From: Symbiodinium natans | Taxonomy: Eukaryota; Sar; Dinophyceae; Suessiales; Symbiodiniaceae | Assembly: GCA_905221605.1 (NCBI GenBank) | Contig: CAJNDS010000191.1 | Coordinates: 917,561-981,560, forward strand | DNA: 64,000 nt | Direction of reading: 5' to 3' | Shown: piece after piece, positions 21,201 through 30,136 of the stretch | How the letters are laid out: every line of letters begins with the position of its first letter | How positions within the stretch are numbered: position 1 is the stretch's first letter | Notes under the pieces: generated by a model | Seen by the model: the letters and a program-made list of their open reading frames with translations, nothing else | Database searches by the model: none | Told to the model about the DNA's origin: nothing | Position numbers and translations under genes: made by a program

Positions 21201-21991
21201 GAGTGAAGTTTGTCTTGCCGAGCCAGGTAACTGTATGTACTTTTGTCCGTTAGCACGGACTGTTTCCTGTACTTGTTTATGTTTCTGCATCGGGTATGTG
21301 GCAGTGTGGGTTTGCTACCATCGATGAGAGGATTATGGCGCTTGCTGTTGCAATGTTTGTCAGCTTGTTGAGGTACTCGGTTGATGGTGCAGTCTATCCA
21401 GCCCAGCTATTGAACAGGGCAGCCCTGGAAGCCTGGATTGTGATGAGTATAGATGATGCAGCTCCAATGCCGCAAGTCATCACATCTCTCGGATCTGTGG
21501 CCGGTGGTGTTGCGATTTCTCTTGACACCTTTGAAGGCAAACCCAGCCTCTCAGCATCAGCGGTTGGGAATGTGGCGCACCTTGAGTACAATGGCTTGAG
21601 TGGCTTGACACTCATCCGAGTGTGCTGGAAATGGGGTGACAAACTTACAGTCCAGGCGTCTGGCGCAACAGCGATGGTGAGCTTGGCAACCGTCCCCAAT
21701 TTCACCACGGCCAGTGCGGATGAAGAGAAGGGCTTTGTGGTAGGCAGGTCCCCAGAAGCCTGAACATGTGCCATTGACTAAACGCAGGGCTCCGCAATCT
21801 TCAGGGGGGTCTTTTCAGGGTGTGCCGTGCCGTGTTCAGGTGGCCAAGCTGGTGACACAGCAGCGAGCTACTTCACGGGGAGCCTCGGCGAGCTGATTTT
21901 CTTTGACCAGCTCCTCCCGGATGCGGAGGCCCAGAGCTTCGACGACTACATGTCGAAGAAATGGAACGTTGCCAGCGTTTTCTCCCAGTAA
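12127..21991 (+). CDS. Spliced gene for a secreted multidomain protein (span; exons listed separately)
   Basis: The start at 12127 gives a textbook signal peptide, MRGLLVALLCGWASA, followed by EPTCLEDEARC. Downstream on the same strand, open blocks bounded by acceptor-like CAG/AAG sites encode a Pro/Gly collagen-like stretch, coiled coils, Cys-rich tandem repeats, a beta-rich region and laminin-G-like modules. The last exon ends in a typical LamG C-terminus and TAA (21989-21991). No block between shows an independent start, so I infer one extracellular or cell-surface protein. A break into two genes near 18 kb is possible, because the 16.9-kb block reaches its own TGA at 17956-17958. Such modules suggest adhesion or cell-covering roles, but function is unknown. 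RNA evidence would settle the exon chain. Confidence 0.5.
12312..12549 (+). CDS. Exon: Pro/Gly collagen-like stretch and helix
   Basis: After an acceptor-like TTTGCAG the frame reads VKDFGVFLSVHQHRDNIS. A Pro/Gly-rich run follows (PPPGPPGPGGPG, about 12375-12450), then an amphipathic helix (KLVQQLEALLGIVEEDV). It ends at a likely donor GAAG|GTTTGA. The Pro/Gly run is short and irregular, so collagen-like is descriptive only. Confidence 0.5.
12657..13138 (+). CDS. Exons: coiled-coil segments
   Basis: Two blocks. About 12657-12805 reads LYYSMKKLADLDVFAVEVDD. About 12942-13138 has a heptad-like pattern (VKVADLNVKVANLEGQVSTL) after the acceptor GCTGCAG. The intron between contains in-frame stops. 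The second block ends in the stop TAG at 13136-13138 unless spliced before it. Confidence 0.4.
13309..13540 (+). CDS. Possible exon: short coiled coil
   Basis: After the acceptor-like TTTTCCACAG the frame reads PKPRAGLLEQMAQMQREMEC, a plausible helix. Two frames stay open here, so the exon end is uncertain. Confidence 0.25.
13600..15180 (+). other. Probable large intron
   Basis: About 1.6 kb without a convincing exon. A basic stretch near 14680-14860 (MQDETFARRQYKTMLRLNKR) is the only protein-like piece, and I cannot place it. Confidence 0.3.
15187..16231 (+). CDS. Exon: Cys-rich tandem repeats
   Basis: One long open block that starts after an acceptor-like CTGACAG, with no ATG (the apparent start codon is GTG). 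From about residue 60 (counted from the GTG at 15197) it carries around nine units of 23-47 residues. The units follow the pattern N-x-F-x-C-x-x-D-x-V-K-S-x-L-P-I-I-x-D-C. Examples are NIFQCLADLIQSKLPIIQDC and VFQCLSDQVKSKLPIIKDC. Each unit has two Cys, so intra-unit disulfides are likely in a secreted protein. Early units are regular, while later ones drift and lengthen. I do not recognise the repeat family. The block runs to GARKGA and a TAA that is probably intronic, since the next block continues the same repeat 67 bp later. Confidence 0.65.
16298..16750 (+). CDS. Exon: last Cys-rich repeat and linker
   Basis: It begins after AAAGACCCAG and continues the repeat theme (VANCNITSFPDVFSCIGQSL). 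A hydrophobic helix and a disordered Ala/Pro/Arg stretch follow, ending GRRHSLLQES. The true end is probably a splice site before the TAG at 16748-16750. Confidence 0.5.
   Translation: MLPVVGPLVANCNITSFPDVFSCIGQSLSQIPPFNLVQNAMSMAKDFIPFVLRQSLQIFIDLTKTVNGFGASVLQQSSRESPHVAHDDGHAKMAVFLQNAPPGAPAAARGSKGRRHSLLQESLRVPLFKTCYVGIDVCTGVNPSFAVCLR
16881..17958 (+). CDS. Exon: beta-rich extracellular domain and basic tail
   Basis: The block opens without an ATG (GTG reads MPQKDV). Residues about 13-200 alternate strands with several Cys, Trp and Phe (CIAYSWTFNAMAVNLNVPVL, FEVIFCFPNYGFLAWYGAEL), which suggests a folded beta domain. From about residue 215 it turns basic and low-complexity (SKRGKSKRQGHWHRN), with short SLLQEN and LRLLQG words like the HSLLQES of the previous exon. 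The frame ends PPPKRDQV and TGA. I do not recognise the domain. Either the gene ends here, or the last codons are intronic. Confidence 0.55.
18121..18283 (+). CDS. Exon: short beta segment
   Basis: Acceptor CTTGTGCAG precedes it and a GT donor (CCGGG|GTAGGCG) follows. The frame reads SDLLGVGMGLTLDKGVISLG then MDFRLMGFEEEAPFDGTGPC. It is a clear in-frame block with no ATG of its own. Confidence 0.45.
18313..18399 (+). CDS. Exon: 29-codon helical block
   Basis: Acceptor TTTCTGGCAG precedes it. The frame reads VETSLLNFSEIVQTILEGVL and then PDDAETDVQ, ending at GTGCAG|GAGAGC. If real, its donor is GA, like the intron at 23259. Confidence 0.35.
18772..18831 (+). CDS. Exon: 20 codons
   Basis: Bounded by CACCTGTGCAG and CCAGAG|GTGCCT. 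It encodes GVVSELNDAFSSGEDLLEPE. The size and sites fit a small internal exon. Telomere-type CCCTAAA words lie in the introns on both sides. Confidence 0.35.
18971..20480 (+). CDS. Exons: first laminin-G/ConA-like module
   Basis: Several short blocks give the strand order of a LamG/concanavalin-A-like domain. At 18971 (acceptor TCGGCAG) it reads VSTLLWFREAG...VSAWSSSVGES. Near 19330-19470 it reads FVAAMIGEDQPSSPQFILDF. Near 19850-19960 it reads HIAIYRDGVKLAETPLSASQ. Near 20290-20400 it reads FTLGGQSKTYNREKRYFRGQ and then IGELILL. The last is the characteristic G-x-IGEL segment. The blocks are in different frames with intron-like sequence between them, so exact borders are unsure. LamG-like modules usually bind carbohydrate or protein ligands outside the cell. 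Confidence 0.5.
20487..21991 (+). CDS. Exons: second laminin-G-like module and C-terminus
   Basis: A second module starts with PVMWLKADEQAVGELPIWSD (near 20545), the usual W-L-x-A opening of this fold. It continues at about 21400-21760 (LEAWIVMSIDDAAPMPQVIT...TLIRVCWKWGD) and ends at about 21848-21991 with YFTGSLGELIFFDQLLPDAE and MSKKWNVASVFSQ, then TAA. The ending SLGEL-x-x-F-D...L-x-D-A-E...Y-x-x-K-W is typical of LamG_3-type domains. The T-rich, G/T-rich stretch at 20830-21290 looks like an intron. Confidence 0.6.
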
Positions 21992-22653
21992 CTATCTGGG
22001 TGCAGGGAGAACATTTAGGTGGCCCGGTTTTGTCACTGGCATCACCATGGCACAAGAAATTTCCACCGGGCCGCAGGTCTAGGAGAGCGGTTTTCATGAG
22101 ATTCAACACACGGTCCTCAGTTTTAAGGAAGGGCCGTGGGCCTGCAGGGGCACTGTTTTCAGTGGGAGTACTGCAGATGCCTTCCGGGAATCTCCAAGGA
22201 AAGCAAAGAACGGGTTTAGGATGGTTGAGGTCGACTCCTGGTGGCCCCCGGTCCTTGAGAGTCCTGCGCGCCGCACAGCCATCACGGCGTGTGCGAGCGT
22301 CGCGGTTTAATCTGTCCCTGGTCCGCCTGGGAAAGCTCCTCAGGCCGTCACCATCCACCATGTCCAGGGTTTTTAAAAGGGATGCCGCGGGCCGCTGTGC
22401 TACTTGGTTCTGGGTTATGGGGGGGGCAGGGCAGGACCTGAGGAGGGTTGAGGGTGTAGACAAAGGTACAACGTGTGCAGGGAAGTTGGCTGACGGCGGA
22501 CAGTTGCAGGCGAGCATGTGGCAGTAGCTGATCGGTTTATCCTTCGATGCCAGTCCTACATCCTCGTGAGATGCTCCGAAGAGTACCCCACAATCCAGGC
22601 ACGGCAGATTTTGGTGGCTCAAGGAGTGTGAGGGGTATGCAAGTTTCGTGAGA
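21992..22653 (+). other. Intergenic spacer
   Basis: No convincing gene. Long frames on both strands here (for example on the - strand from 22991) have no recognisable features and shadow the next gene. A spliced-leader-like sequence sits at 22608-22623. Confidence 0.5.
22608..22623 (+). other. Candidate degenerate spliced-leader relic
   Basis: ATTTTGGTGGCTCAAG contains the 13 bases ATTTTGGCTCAAG of the dinoflagellate spliced leader, interrupted by 3 extra bases. It ends 30 bp before the ATG at 22654. Relic leaders upstream of genes are known in dinoflagellates from reinsertion of trans-spliced mRNA. Here the match is partial. Confidence 0.35.
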
Positions 22654-25600
22654 ATGGGGTCGTGCGCAAGTCGTCCGACGAATGGGGCCCCCGGGCCTCG
22701 GCCGGTTGGCGACCTCGACAGCGACTCTTGCCATCCCATGTACGCCCCGATGTGGGTGATACGCGTCCAAGACGTGCTCAAGATGACTGGCAGGTTTCCT
22801 CCGCACCAGGAGTTGAAGCAGCAGGGTCTTCTGCGGGTGCGTGAGCGCATGAACCCATGGTCTTGGGCAATCTTTGTGTCACACCAGTGGCTAGGCCGGA
22901 ACCACCCAGACCCGAATGGAGAACAGCTGAAAGTTCTGCAAGACGTTCTGCGGAACCTGATCTCCAGGAAGACCCAGGTCGAACACAACACGACAGCACA
23001 ATTCTACCTCAAAGGTCGCAGCTTGACAAAAGCGGAGTGCAGTGACCTCCAGAATGCTTTCGTTTGGTTGGACTACTGCTGTGTACCTCAGATGATTCAC
23101 TCTGCTGTTGCTTCGCGTGAGGAGCAGCTTCAACATATATTTTCCATCCCCTACTATGTCGATGCCTGCCAGGTTTTCGTGGCGTTGGTGCCAAGGTGTT
23201 ATCATGAGACCGGGGAGCCTTGCGGAGAAGCCACCTGGATTCAGCGCGGGTGGTGCAGGAGCAGCTGCCTCTAAGCCAATCCTGACTAATTATTTTCGTA
23301 CTTGGACTTCAAGGCTATTTCCTGACGGTTCGTTTGTTTCAAAAAAATCCAAAAACCAGCTAGCTGTGATGTCAGAGTTTATATGCACAAAGTAGAGCTC
23401 AGGTTACGTAAGCGCTCAAAAGGATCAGGTTTTGCGGGTTTAGGGCTGAGGTTTCCACTCAGCGCTACTTCTAAATTGAACTCCCAGGTTGAGAATTGGG
23501 TTCTGGGGTCTGAAGGGTTTGAGGGTTTAACGGGTTTAAGGGGTTTATATAAGGGTTTAGGATATAGGGTTTAGGGTTTAGGGTTTAGGATTATGGTTCA
23601 GCACTCCGGATCGAGCAGTTTGATGGTAAAGCTTTGTTTTCGGCTCGGATATAACACCCACCCACTCAGAGCATCTCATAACATTGAGAAAGCAAAGAAC
23701 GGCCAAATTCTGAAAATAAAGCGGCCAATTATTGAAAAAAGTGGCCAAATTCTGAAAATAAAGCGGCCAAATTCTGAAAATGAAGCGGTCAAATTGAGAA
23801 AGCAAAAACGGCCAAATTCTGAAAACAAAGCGGCCAAATTCTGAAAACGAGGCGGCCAAATTCTGAAATTCAGTTAAGGTTTTAAAATATATATGGGTAG
23901 AGAGCGTTTAGGGCCGTTTAGGGTTCTCCCGGAACACGTTCATGCCATTCTACGTGCTTGCGCAACTCCAGGCTCTAACAAGCCAAGTGGACTTGAAAAC
24001 AGGCGCGGGAAGATTTTGGAGCTGTCTCACGATCTCAGCACGTGTGTCACAAGACACCTGCAAAGGCATGAGTCACTTCTCCTCTGGCCTTGCCACATGG
24101 TTCGCACCGTCCTTTGTGTCCATCAGCTGCTAGCTGTAAAGAACAGCGATTGTGCGAATGGTAAACCGCTTGTTTGGAGTGGTGCGTAGTAGTTCTCCTG
24201 GAAAAATCAAGCAACAACTTGTTCTGTGCACACCCCAAACAGCCCAAGAGCACCTAGCCAACCCAGTCTTCTGTCAGAACCGTTCCAGGAGCACACCCGC
24301 AGCTCTCAAGACTCCTCCATAATCTGTGGCGAAAACACGAGTGGCACCCCAAAATACGCCGGAAACATGAGTCGCACCCGACGATGCGCACGGCACCATG
24401 CCGGAAGCACGATCTCGAGAGGCGGAAATGCACAGGACGGTGGCGGGGAGATGAGTCGCACACGGTGTCGGGAGCGCGGGTTGATTTTCGAAAGATTCCT
24501 CAAGACACAATGAGAATGGCAGGGTTTTCGGCCGAGCGGGAGACTTTGTAGCGAGAGCGTGGGTCGCCAGATGAGACCGCCAAAGCATTAGATTTTCTTA
24601 ACAGAAGTCGCTGCCCGAGCAGGCACGGCCAGTCAGGGACAGCGATAAGGACTGCGGAGAGACACCGATTTAGTTGAAAATGTGCACCGCTCGACAGTGG
24701 GAGCTGCGGCCGCTGTGCATGCCTGCTGCACGCGTGCGCCCTCGTTTCGGCACGGACCTAATTCCTCGACTGTGTAAGAACTCCAATCGTGCTACCACAC
24801 TGATTGCGAAGTCAAAGCGAGCCAATACCCTGCTGCAAACCAAGCCCGCAGGACCGAAATGTGGTGCAAGCTTCTATCTGAAGCCTCGGATATTCCCATC
24901 GTTCTGGTCACTTCAGGCGATTCTGCCGAGTTTGCGACGCCCAGGTGGACACTGAACACAATCCACTCCGGTCAATTTGCTGTGGAAGAAGACCGCCATG
25001 CATGTGGCCGGGTGGTGCAGACGGCATTGCAGCACAAGATGTCTCTGTTGAGGCGCCGAGGCGACATGGATCGCTTCAGGCTGTTCCTGGCACTCTTTGA
25101 GGACCTCCTGGGCCTCCCCGCCCGGCAGCGGAGCTTGCAGGAGTTCTTGTTTGACTTTGCTTTTGAAAGCCTGGACAAATGCCGAGGCAAAACTGGTGTA
25201 GGCCCAGTAGCTTGTGCCGCTCTGGGTGGGGATTGCGGGATGATTCGAACTCTGGCTTCGGCGAGGGCGTCCCTGCACACCCGGACGCGTGCTGACGAAG
25301 TGATGGGCGTTATGCCTGAATCCACGCCTTTGCACTTGGCTTGCCAATTTCGCTCAGGGAATCTGGAGCCCATCATGACTCTCTTGCAACTGAGGGCTGA
25401 CGTGCATGCTGCACGAGGTGGGACACCTGCACCGTTGAATTTCTGCCAAGGGGCAGGTTCTATTGAGCTCCTTGTGCAACATGGGGCTTCTGTGAACGCC
25501 GCTACATCCAAGTTGAAGTGGCCGCCTATCCACACCGCGTGCCAAATGGGGGCCCCGCCCGAGGCTTTGGCAAAGCTGTTGGAGCTCCGAGCGGACGTGC

Positions 25601-26277
25601 ACGGAAACCCTGGGGGCTCTCCGCCGATTGCATTCCTCGCATTTTGGGGCAACTCCAACCCAAACTTGATCGAGTCCGCCCAGGTGATGCTCGACCATAA
25701 GGCGGACGTCAATTCTGTCTTCGAACCCGAAGGCATCTGGCGCTCGATCGAGCTGGCTTGCCGGGCCTACAGCTGTTGTAGCAGAAGACCTCCAGGGATT
25801 GTTCACATGTTCAGCAACTTTAGCACCAACTCCCTGGGTCTCAGCGCAATGTACGGCTGTGAGGACTTGACCGTATTCCTTTTGAAAGCACGGGCAGACA
25901 CCGAGATCCGAAATCACCGGGGCCTGCGACCAGTTGACATCGCAAAGACCCGCACGGTGAAGCAACTGATTGCTGATTCCTTGCTTCTTGAGCAGATGCT
26001 TTTTGTTTTGTTTGTGGTGGGATGTGGTGGGAGTTCGCTCCTTGTTCTCGGTTTTTGCCTACAAAGGATCCTCCCCAGCACTACCAGTACCTTTCTGACA
26101 CGGTTCGTGATGAAAGCATGTGATGATATGATCTGGCCGCATGTGCATTCATTGCCCCGTAAGATTCCGTTGTTGACTTCCATGTGTGCCATTCGAGGCA
26201 GGCCCCTTGGCCAGAGAGAGAAGTCGATTTTTAATTTCTTCCGCGACCGGCCTTGGAAGCGCTTGACAGCCCCCTAA
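22654..26277 (+). CDS. Two-exon SHQW-domain plus ankyrin-repeat protein, predicted 676 aa
   Basis: Exon 1 is 22654-23258 and exon 2 is 24852-26277. The N-terminus MGSCASRP fits an N-myristoylation signal (Gly2, Ser6) with a palmitoylatable Cys4. Residues about 65-200 hold AIFVSHQWLGRNHPDPNG, FVWLDYCCVPQ, SIPYYVDACQVFVALVP and the WIQRGWCR motif, a layout I recall from dinoflagellate proteins and one that loosely recalls TIR-like folds. Exon 2 continues exactly in the expected motif (WCR-TE-MWCKLLSEA), with helical sequence and then about six ankyrin-type repeats (STPLHLACQF, LLQLRADVHAA, PPIHTACQMGAPPE). The junction is AG|GAGCAG...CCCGCAG|G, a GA-AG intron. After LIADSLLLEQ (about 25995) the frame may be read-through of another intron, and its stop lies in a telomere-type array. 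Probably a membrane-tethered signalling or scaffold protein (inference). Confidence 0.7.
23259..24851 (+). other. Intron of the SHQW-ankyrin gene (GA...AG)
   Basis: 1593 bp, starting GAGCAGCTG and ending CCCGCAG. It carries TTTAGGG-type words (23565-23592), a minisatellite (23699-23870) and a degenerate repeat near 24326-24470 built from GAGTCGCACCC and GCCGGAA words. Confidence 0.65.
23699..23870 (+). repeat. Minisatellite, about eight units of 20-24 bp
   Basis: Unit GCGGCCAAATTCTGAAAA followed by a variable A-rich end. Units 2 and 5 are the most diverged. It lies inside the intron of the SHQW-ankyrin gene. Confidence 0.9.
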
Positions 26278-26452
26278 ACCCTAAACCCTAAACCCTAAAC
26301 CCTAAACCCTAAACCCTAAACCCTAAACCCTAAACCCTAAACCCTAAACCCTAAACCCTAAACCCTTAACCCTAAGCCCTAAACCCTAAACCCTAAACCC
26401 TAAGCCCTAAACCCTAAGCCCTAAGCCCTAAACCCTAAACCCTAAACCCTAA
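26271..26452 (+). repeat. Telomere-type (CCCTAAA)n array, 180 bp
   Basis: About 25 units, perfect in the first half and with CCCTAAG variants in the second. It supplies the stop codon (TAA, 26275-26277) of the ankyrin ORF. The C-rich strand reads 5' to 3', as at a left chromosome end. Confidence 0.97.
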
Positions 26453-28555
26453 AAAGTCTTGCAGAGCTCCGCCTCGGTCAGCGCGCACTTCTGAAGTGTT
26501 TGAAAGCGTGAGAGGGTGCGCTCGTGGTGCTCCTCACTCTGTGTGTGTGTGGTTCGAAACAACCTCAAGGGTGCTTTGTGCCGCCCTCAGAAGCAGCGGA
26601 AGGCCAGATGTTGTGCGGCAGATGTGCCAGCCTTGTACATGTACGGCTCTCCGATCTCAAGGCAGCATGTCAAAACTGAGTATCGAAGGAATGTTTCAGC
26701 ATGGGGGGTTTCCGAGCTAGTGTTCACTTGGCTTTTCTTGCGGGTGAGGGGGGTGCTGCGATGAATCCACGCCTTGTGTTCTAAAGGATTTTACGGGAAA
26801 CTCAGGTGCGTACGTTTGAGGACTGTCAGGAATTCTGACAAGAGATGTGAGCCCGTCGTGAGCAGCTTCATGTTCGGCAAGCCTCCCCGAAAGATGTTGC
26901 CCTGAAGTCCGTTGTACCGCACAGATATACGTACTGTAACACTTCTGTCTATTCCCTGGCCATACCGCTACTCTTCGGGCTGATGCGGGCTTGAATTTGT
27001 CTTAAATCCCGCTTGCCTAATTCGAGCTTTGCTACCATTGGCACAAGATCGGAGTTTTTGGCTAGCATGTTTGCGTGTACATTTGTGTAAACAGACTACA
27101 GCATAGTTTCGTTCAGGCAGTCTGTGCAGCTTATGTGGTTTTGATTGTAGTATCTCCGCGTGTCGGCGCGATCAGGCTGTACGAATTGCTCCCCCTAATC
27201 TGAGACTTGGAGATCTCAGCTGTACATTGGCGCAGGGCTTCGACCCCGAAGAGACGTATAGGTCCTGCTGTGGTAGGTGTCAAATTCCCACTGCTCCAAG
27301 CTCACCCCATGCTTTCTTCTAGGGTGAAGCTGGAGGAGTATTTTGCATACGAGGAGCTTACTTGTGAGGACCTCCTTCAGGCTGGAAAAAGTGGGGACCA
27401 CCTCGCATTATTTGCAGGCCCTTTCCTCTCCCGCCCCCATCTTTCAGCGAATGATGAACTCCAGAAGTCTTCTTATAATAGCCCTCAGCTCCAACTTCAT
27501 CTTTCCGTTTGACTGACTATGGGAGGTTCGTTGAATTGCGGTCCTTTTTGGAGCCTTAAGGGGCCCATGCTTACATGCTGGTGGTCCTGTCCAAGCAGTG
27601 GAGTCTCCGTTGCTTTCCCACCAATGACCCTGAGATCGCCGTAAGGCTGCAAAAGGAGCAAAACGAGACAAGGAACAAGGAGGCTTAAAAGTGGCCTGGA
27701 GGAGAAGAAGAGAAATTATGACCATATCGACTCGTTTGCTGTTGAGAATTGCTCGGTTCAGGCCCCAAGCATTCCAGGAGCAGCTCCTCTAGGACCATTC
27801 GTGAGGCCAGGAACGACGACACGAGTGAATGCCAACTACATTCACAAGTCACAATCTTCGCGAATGTCCAGGTTCACAGCTTCAGAAGTGATGACCGTCC
27901 CGAGGATGGCGGCTTCGATGTTCCCCCTCGTGACTGCCACAAGGCTGGTGGCTCCAACGTTCACCATCCTTGTGGCATTCATCGTTCCTGGTATCTCGGA
28001 CTGGCACCATCCTCACAGCCAACCCTACGACCAGTTGGACCTTTCTGTTGTGATCACTCGTCACACGATCACATGAGCTTGAATGTTCAAAGTTTTGTGC
28101 TGCAGCCGGAAGGAATGTACATTGACGAAACAGGAAAATGCAGCCACTGCTTTTAAACTATGACGATTTGAGAGTATATTTTCGGCCCTTTGAGATGCGC
28201 ATGGCAGTCAGTATGGTGCAATAGCCTTTTCGTTGGTCAGCAATATATGACCACGGCCATACCTCAAGCCCGAAAGTAGGGGGCCAGTATCACCTGTATG
28301 TCTCCTCTACAATGCTAGTTGATTGATGTGCGTGATCGTGGACGGCTCCCAGCAAGGTTGTTGACGGTGTACATGGGCACCCGTACTGGGCATCTTGCAA
28401 AGCGCCAGAACCAGGCGTGTTAACTTCGGAGAGCGTTGTCGTGTTTAGGAGCTTCGAGGAGTTCTTTTGGTAGTCTTTGGACCAGTCACCATGAAGCTGC
28501 TTCAAACCGCGTAGCATGTCCAGCTCAGTTGCTGTGTCCTGGCTTTTCTGCGTGA
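26453..28555. other. Intergenic, unassigned
   Basis: No gene I can support. Frames at 27207-27512 (contains KLEEYFAYEELTCEDLLQAG) and 27749-28156 are open on the + strand, but they lack recognisable features and could be exon fragments or chance. Confidence 0.4.
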
Positions 28556-30136
28556 ATGGCCCTTGCATTATGCCGACTTCAAATCCGTCAGCAGCGGCTG
28601 TACCAGTGTCGACTCGCTCAGCTGTGTCGCATCTCGACGTTCGATCTCCGGAAAAAGAGGCAGTCAAGCGAAAAGCTGGGATTGTTCAACCGCATGCTGG
28701 GAGTTTGCTCGGCCGCGGGAGATTTCTACGGTGCTGAGCGCATCTTGCAGCGCGTTGTCAAAACCTCCCTGGAACCGGACTTGTTAACCTTTGCTTTAGT
28801 CGTGGCAGCGAGTGCAGAGGCACGAGACGTTGTTCGGGCTGAGCTGTGGTTGAGGCGGCTTTCTTTGAGCATCTACGCCGATGCCGCAGGCCATCCAGAG
28901 GTTATAAGCAGCCTCATGGACGCCGGCGCTACTGAGCTTGCGCGTGTGGCTGGGCAGCATGGGCAGCAGGGGCAGCATGCGCCACAGTCAGGTACTGCAG
29001 ACAGCACGAACAATGGGAACAGCACAGGGGAACAAACGACGGACACTCGCTTCTCATCACTTCTACACACCCTTCGAAAGCAGTGGCATCTCAACGACGA
29101 CGACATGGCGGGATTTTGGAGACTTTGGGAAGAAGTCTTGCAAGAGCACCGGTTGCATGGGCTGGTCCCGTCTAGAGGGACGCTTCATGCAATGCTGCAG
29201 GTGTTGGCGAGATGCAATCGGCAAGAGGAGATTCGAGTCGTTTTAAAGGATATGGCATCCTTTGGTGTTCACGCAAACTCAATGACCTTTGGCGTGCTGA
29301 TCGATGGGGCGTCCCAGCGCAAGGACGTGAGGCAGGCCGAGGCTTTTTTCCAGCAGGCGCGCCAGCACCTCCTGGAGCCGACGCTGCCGATGCTAAACAG
29401 TTTATTGAAGGGATGTGCGGCGGCAGCAGACTTGGCAAGTGCCCAGAAGTGGTTTGAGCGAATCTACTCCGAAGGCTTAGCTCCAAACACTTTGTCCTTC
29501 AACAGCCTGCTTGGTGCGTGCGGAACTGCCGGGGATGATCGGCAAGCGGAATCCGTTTTGCAGGACATGGTGAAGGCAGAATTGCGTCCGGACGGTTACA
29601 GCTACTTGGCGATGATCAAAGCAAACGGGCACAGGAGTGCCAAGGAGGCAGAGCGTTGGCTCTCCACTGCCATCTCCGCGCGTGTCACTGTGGACACTGG
29701 AATGTTCAATGCGGTCATACGTGCTTATGTCGTGCATGCAGATCCTTGGGAAGTGAAGCGAGTGTACTCGGACATGCAGCGGAGAGATGTGACGGCCAAT
29801 GCAGCCACCTTCCTGTCCGTAGCTCATGCCCACGCCATGGAAGGAGAGGTGTCCAAGACTGAGGATTTCATCTATGCCATTCGCGAGGCGGGGTATCGCC
29901 TTGGCCGCGACGAGTACTCTTGCTTGCTGAAGGCCTATTCATGGAAGCCCAACTACCGGAGCCACCGGGCGGAGCGCCTCTTCCGCGAGATGATCTCGGA
30001 GAACATCGCCCCCCATGGGCCAATGCTCCGATACCTGCGGCTGGCCATGGGGGAGGAGCCGGCACAGGCACTTATCCAGGAGTTGCAGGTGGTCGATCCA
30101 GAGGCGTCCTCCCAAGAAGCACCACCCGCACTATGA
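28556..30136 (+). CDS. Pentatricopeptide repeat (PPR) protein, 526 aa, single exon
   Basis: An RNA-binding helical-repeat protein of the PPR superfamily, which usually acts on organelle transcripts. Consecutive 35-residue helix pairs are easy to read. Examples are LFNRMLGVCSAAGDFYGAER, TLHAMLQVLARCNRQEEIRV, SFNSLLGACGTAGDDRQAES and MFNAVIRAYVVHADPWEVKR. I count about ten repeats between residues 45 and 505. They are interrupted at about residues 130-180 by a Gln/Gly/Ser/Thr-rich linker (GQHGQQGQHAPQSG). The ATG directly follows an in-frame TGA, so it is the earliest possible start in this exon. The N-terminus is Arg/Gln-rich and poor in acidic residues, compatible with an organelle presequence, but an upstream exon cannot be excluded. 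There is no DYW or other C-terminal catalytic domain. Confidence 0.85.
   Translation: MALALCRLQIRQQRLYQCRLAQLCRISTFDLRKKRQSSEKLGLFNRMLGVCSAAGDFYGAERILQRVVKTSLEPDLLTFALVVAASAEARDVVRAELWLRRLSLSIYADAAGHPEVISSLMDAGATELARVAGQHGQQGQHAPQSGTADSTNNGNSTGEQTTDTRFSSLLHTLRKQWHLNDDDMAGFWRLWEEVLQEHRLHGLVPSRGTLHAMLQVLARCNRQEEIRVVLKDMASFGVHANSMTFGVLIDGASQRKDVRQAEAFFQQARQHLLEPTLPMLNSLLKGCAAAADLASAQKWFERIYSEGLAPNTLSFNSLLGACGTAGDDRQAESVLQDMVKAELRPDGYSYLAMIKANGHRSAKEAERWLSTAISARVTVDTGMFNAVIRAYVVHADPWEVKRVYSDMQRRDVTANAATFLSVAHAHAMEGEVSKTEDFIYAIREAGYRLGRDEYSCLLKAYSWKPNYRSHRAERLFREMISENIAPHGPMLRYLRLAMGEEPAQALIQELQVVDPEASSQEAPPAL

Noticed and set aside
21873-22991. 372-codon frame on the - strand
   Set aside because: It overlaps the last LamG exon and exon 1 of the SHQW gene on the other strand. 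Composition is Cys/Arg/Pro-rich with no domain.
23578-23859. Repetitive protein on the - strand (WPLYFQNLA-type units)
   Set aside because: The unit length is not a multiple of three throughout, and it lies inside an intron minisatellite.
24972-25965. Two long frames on the - strand
   Set aside because: Both lie opposite exon 2 of the SHQW-ankyrin gene and have no recognisable features.
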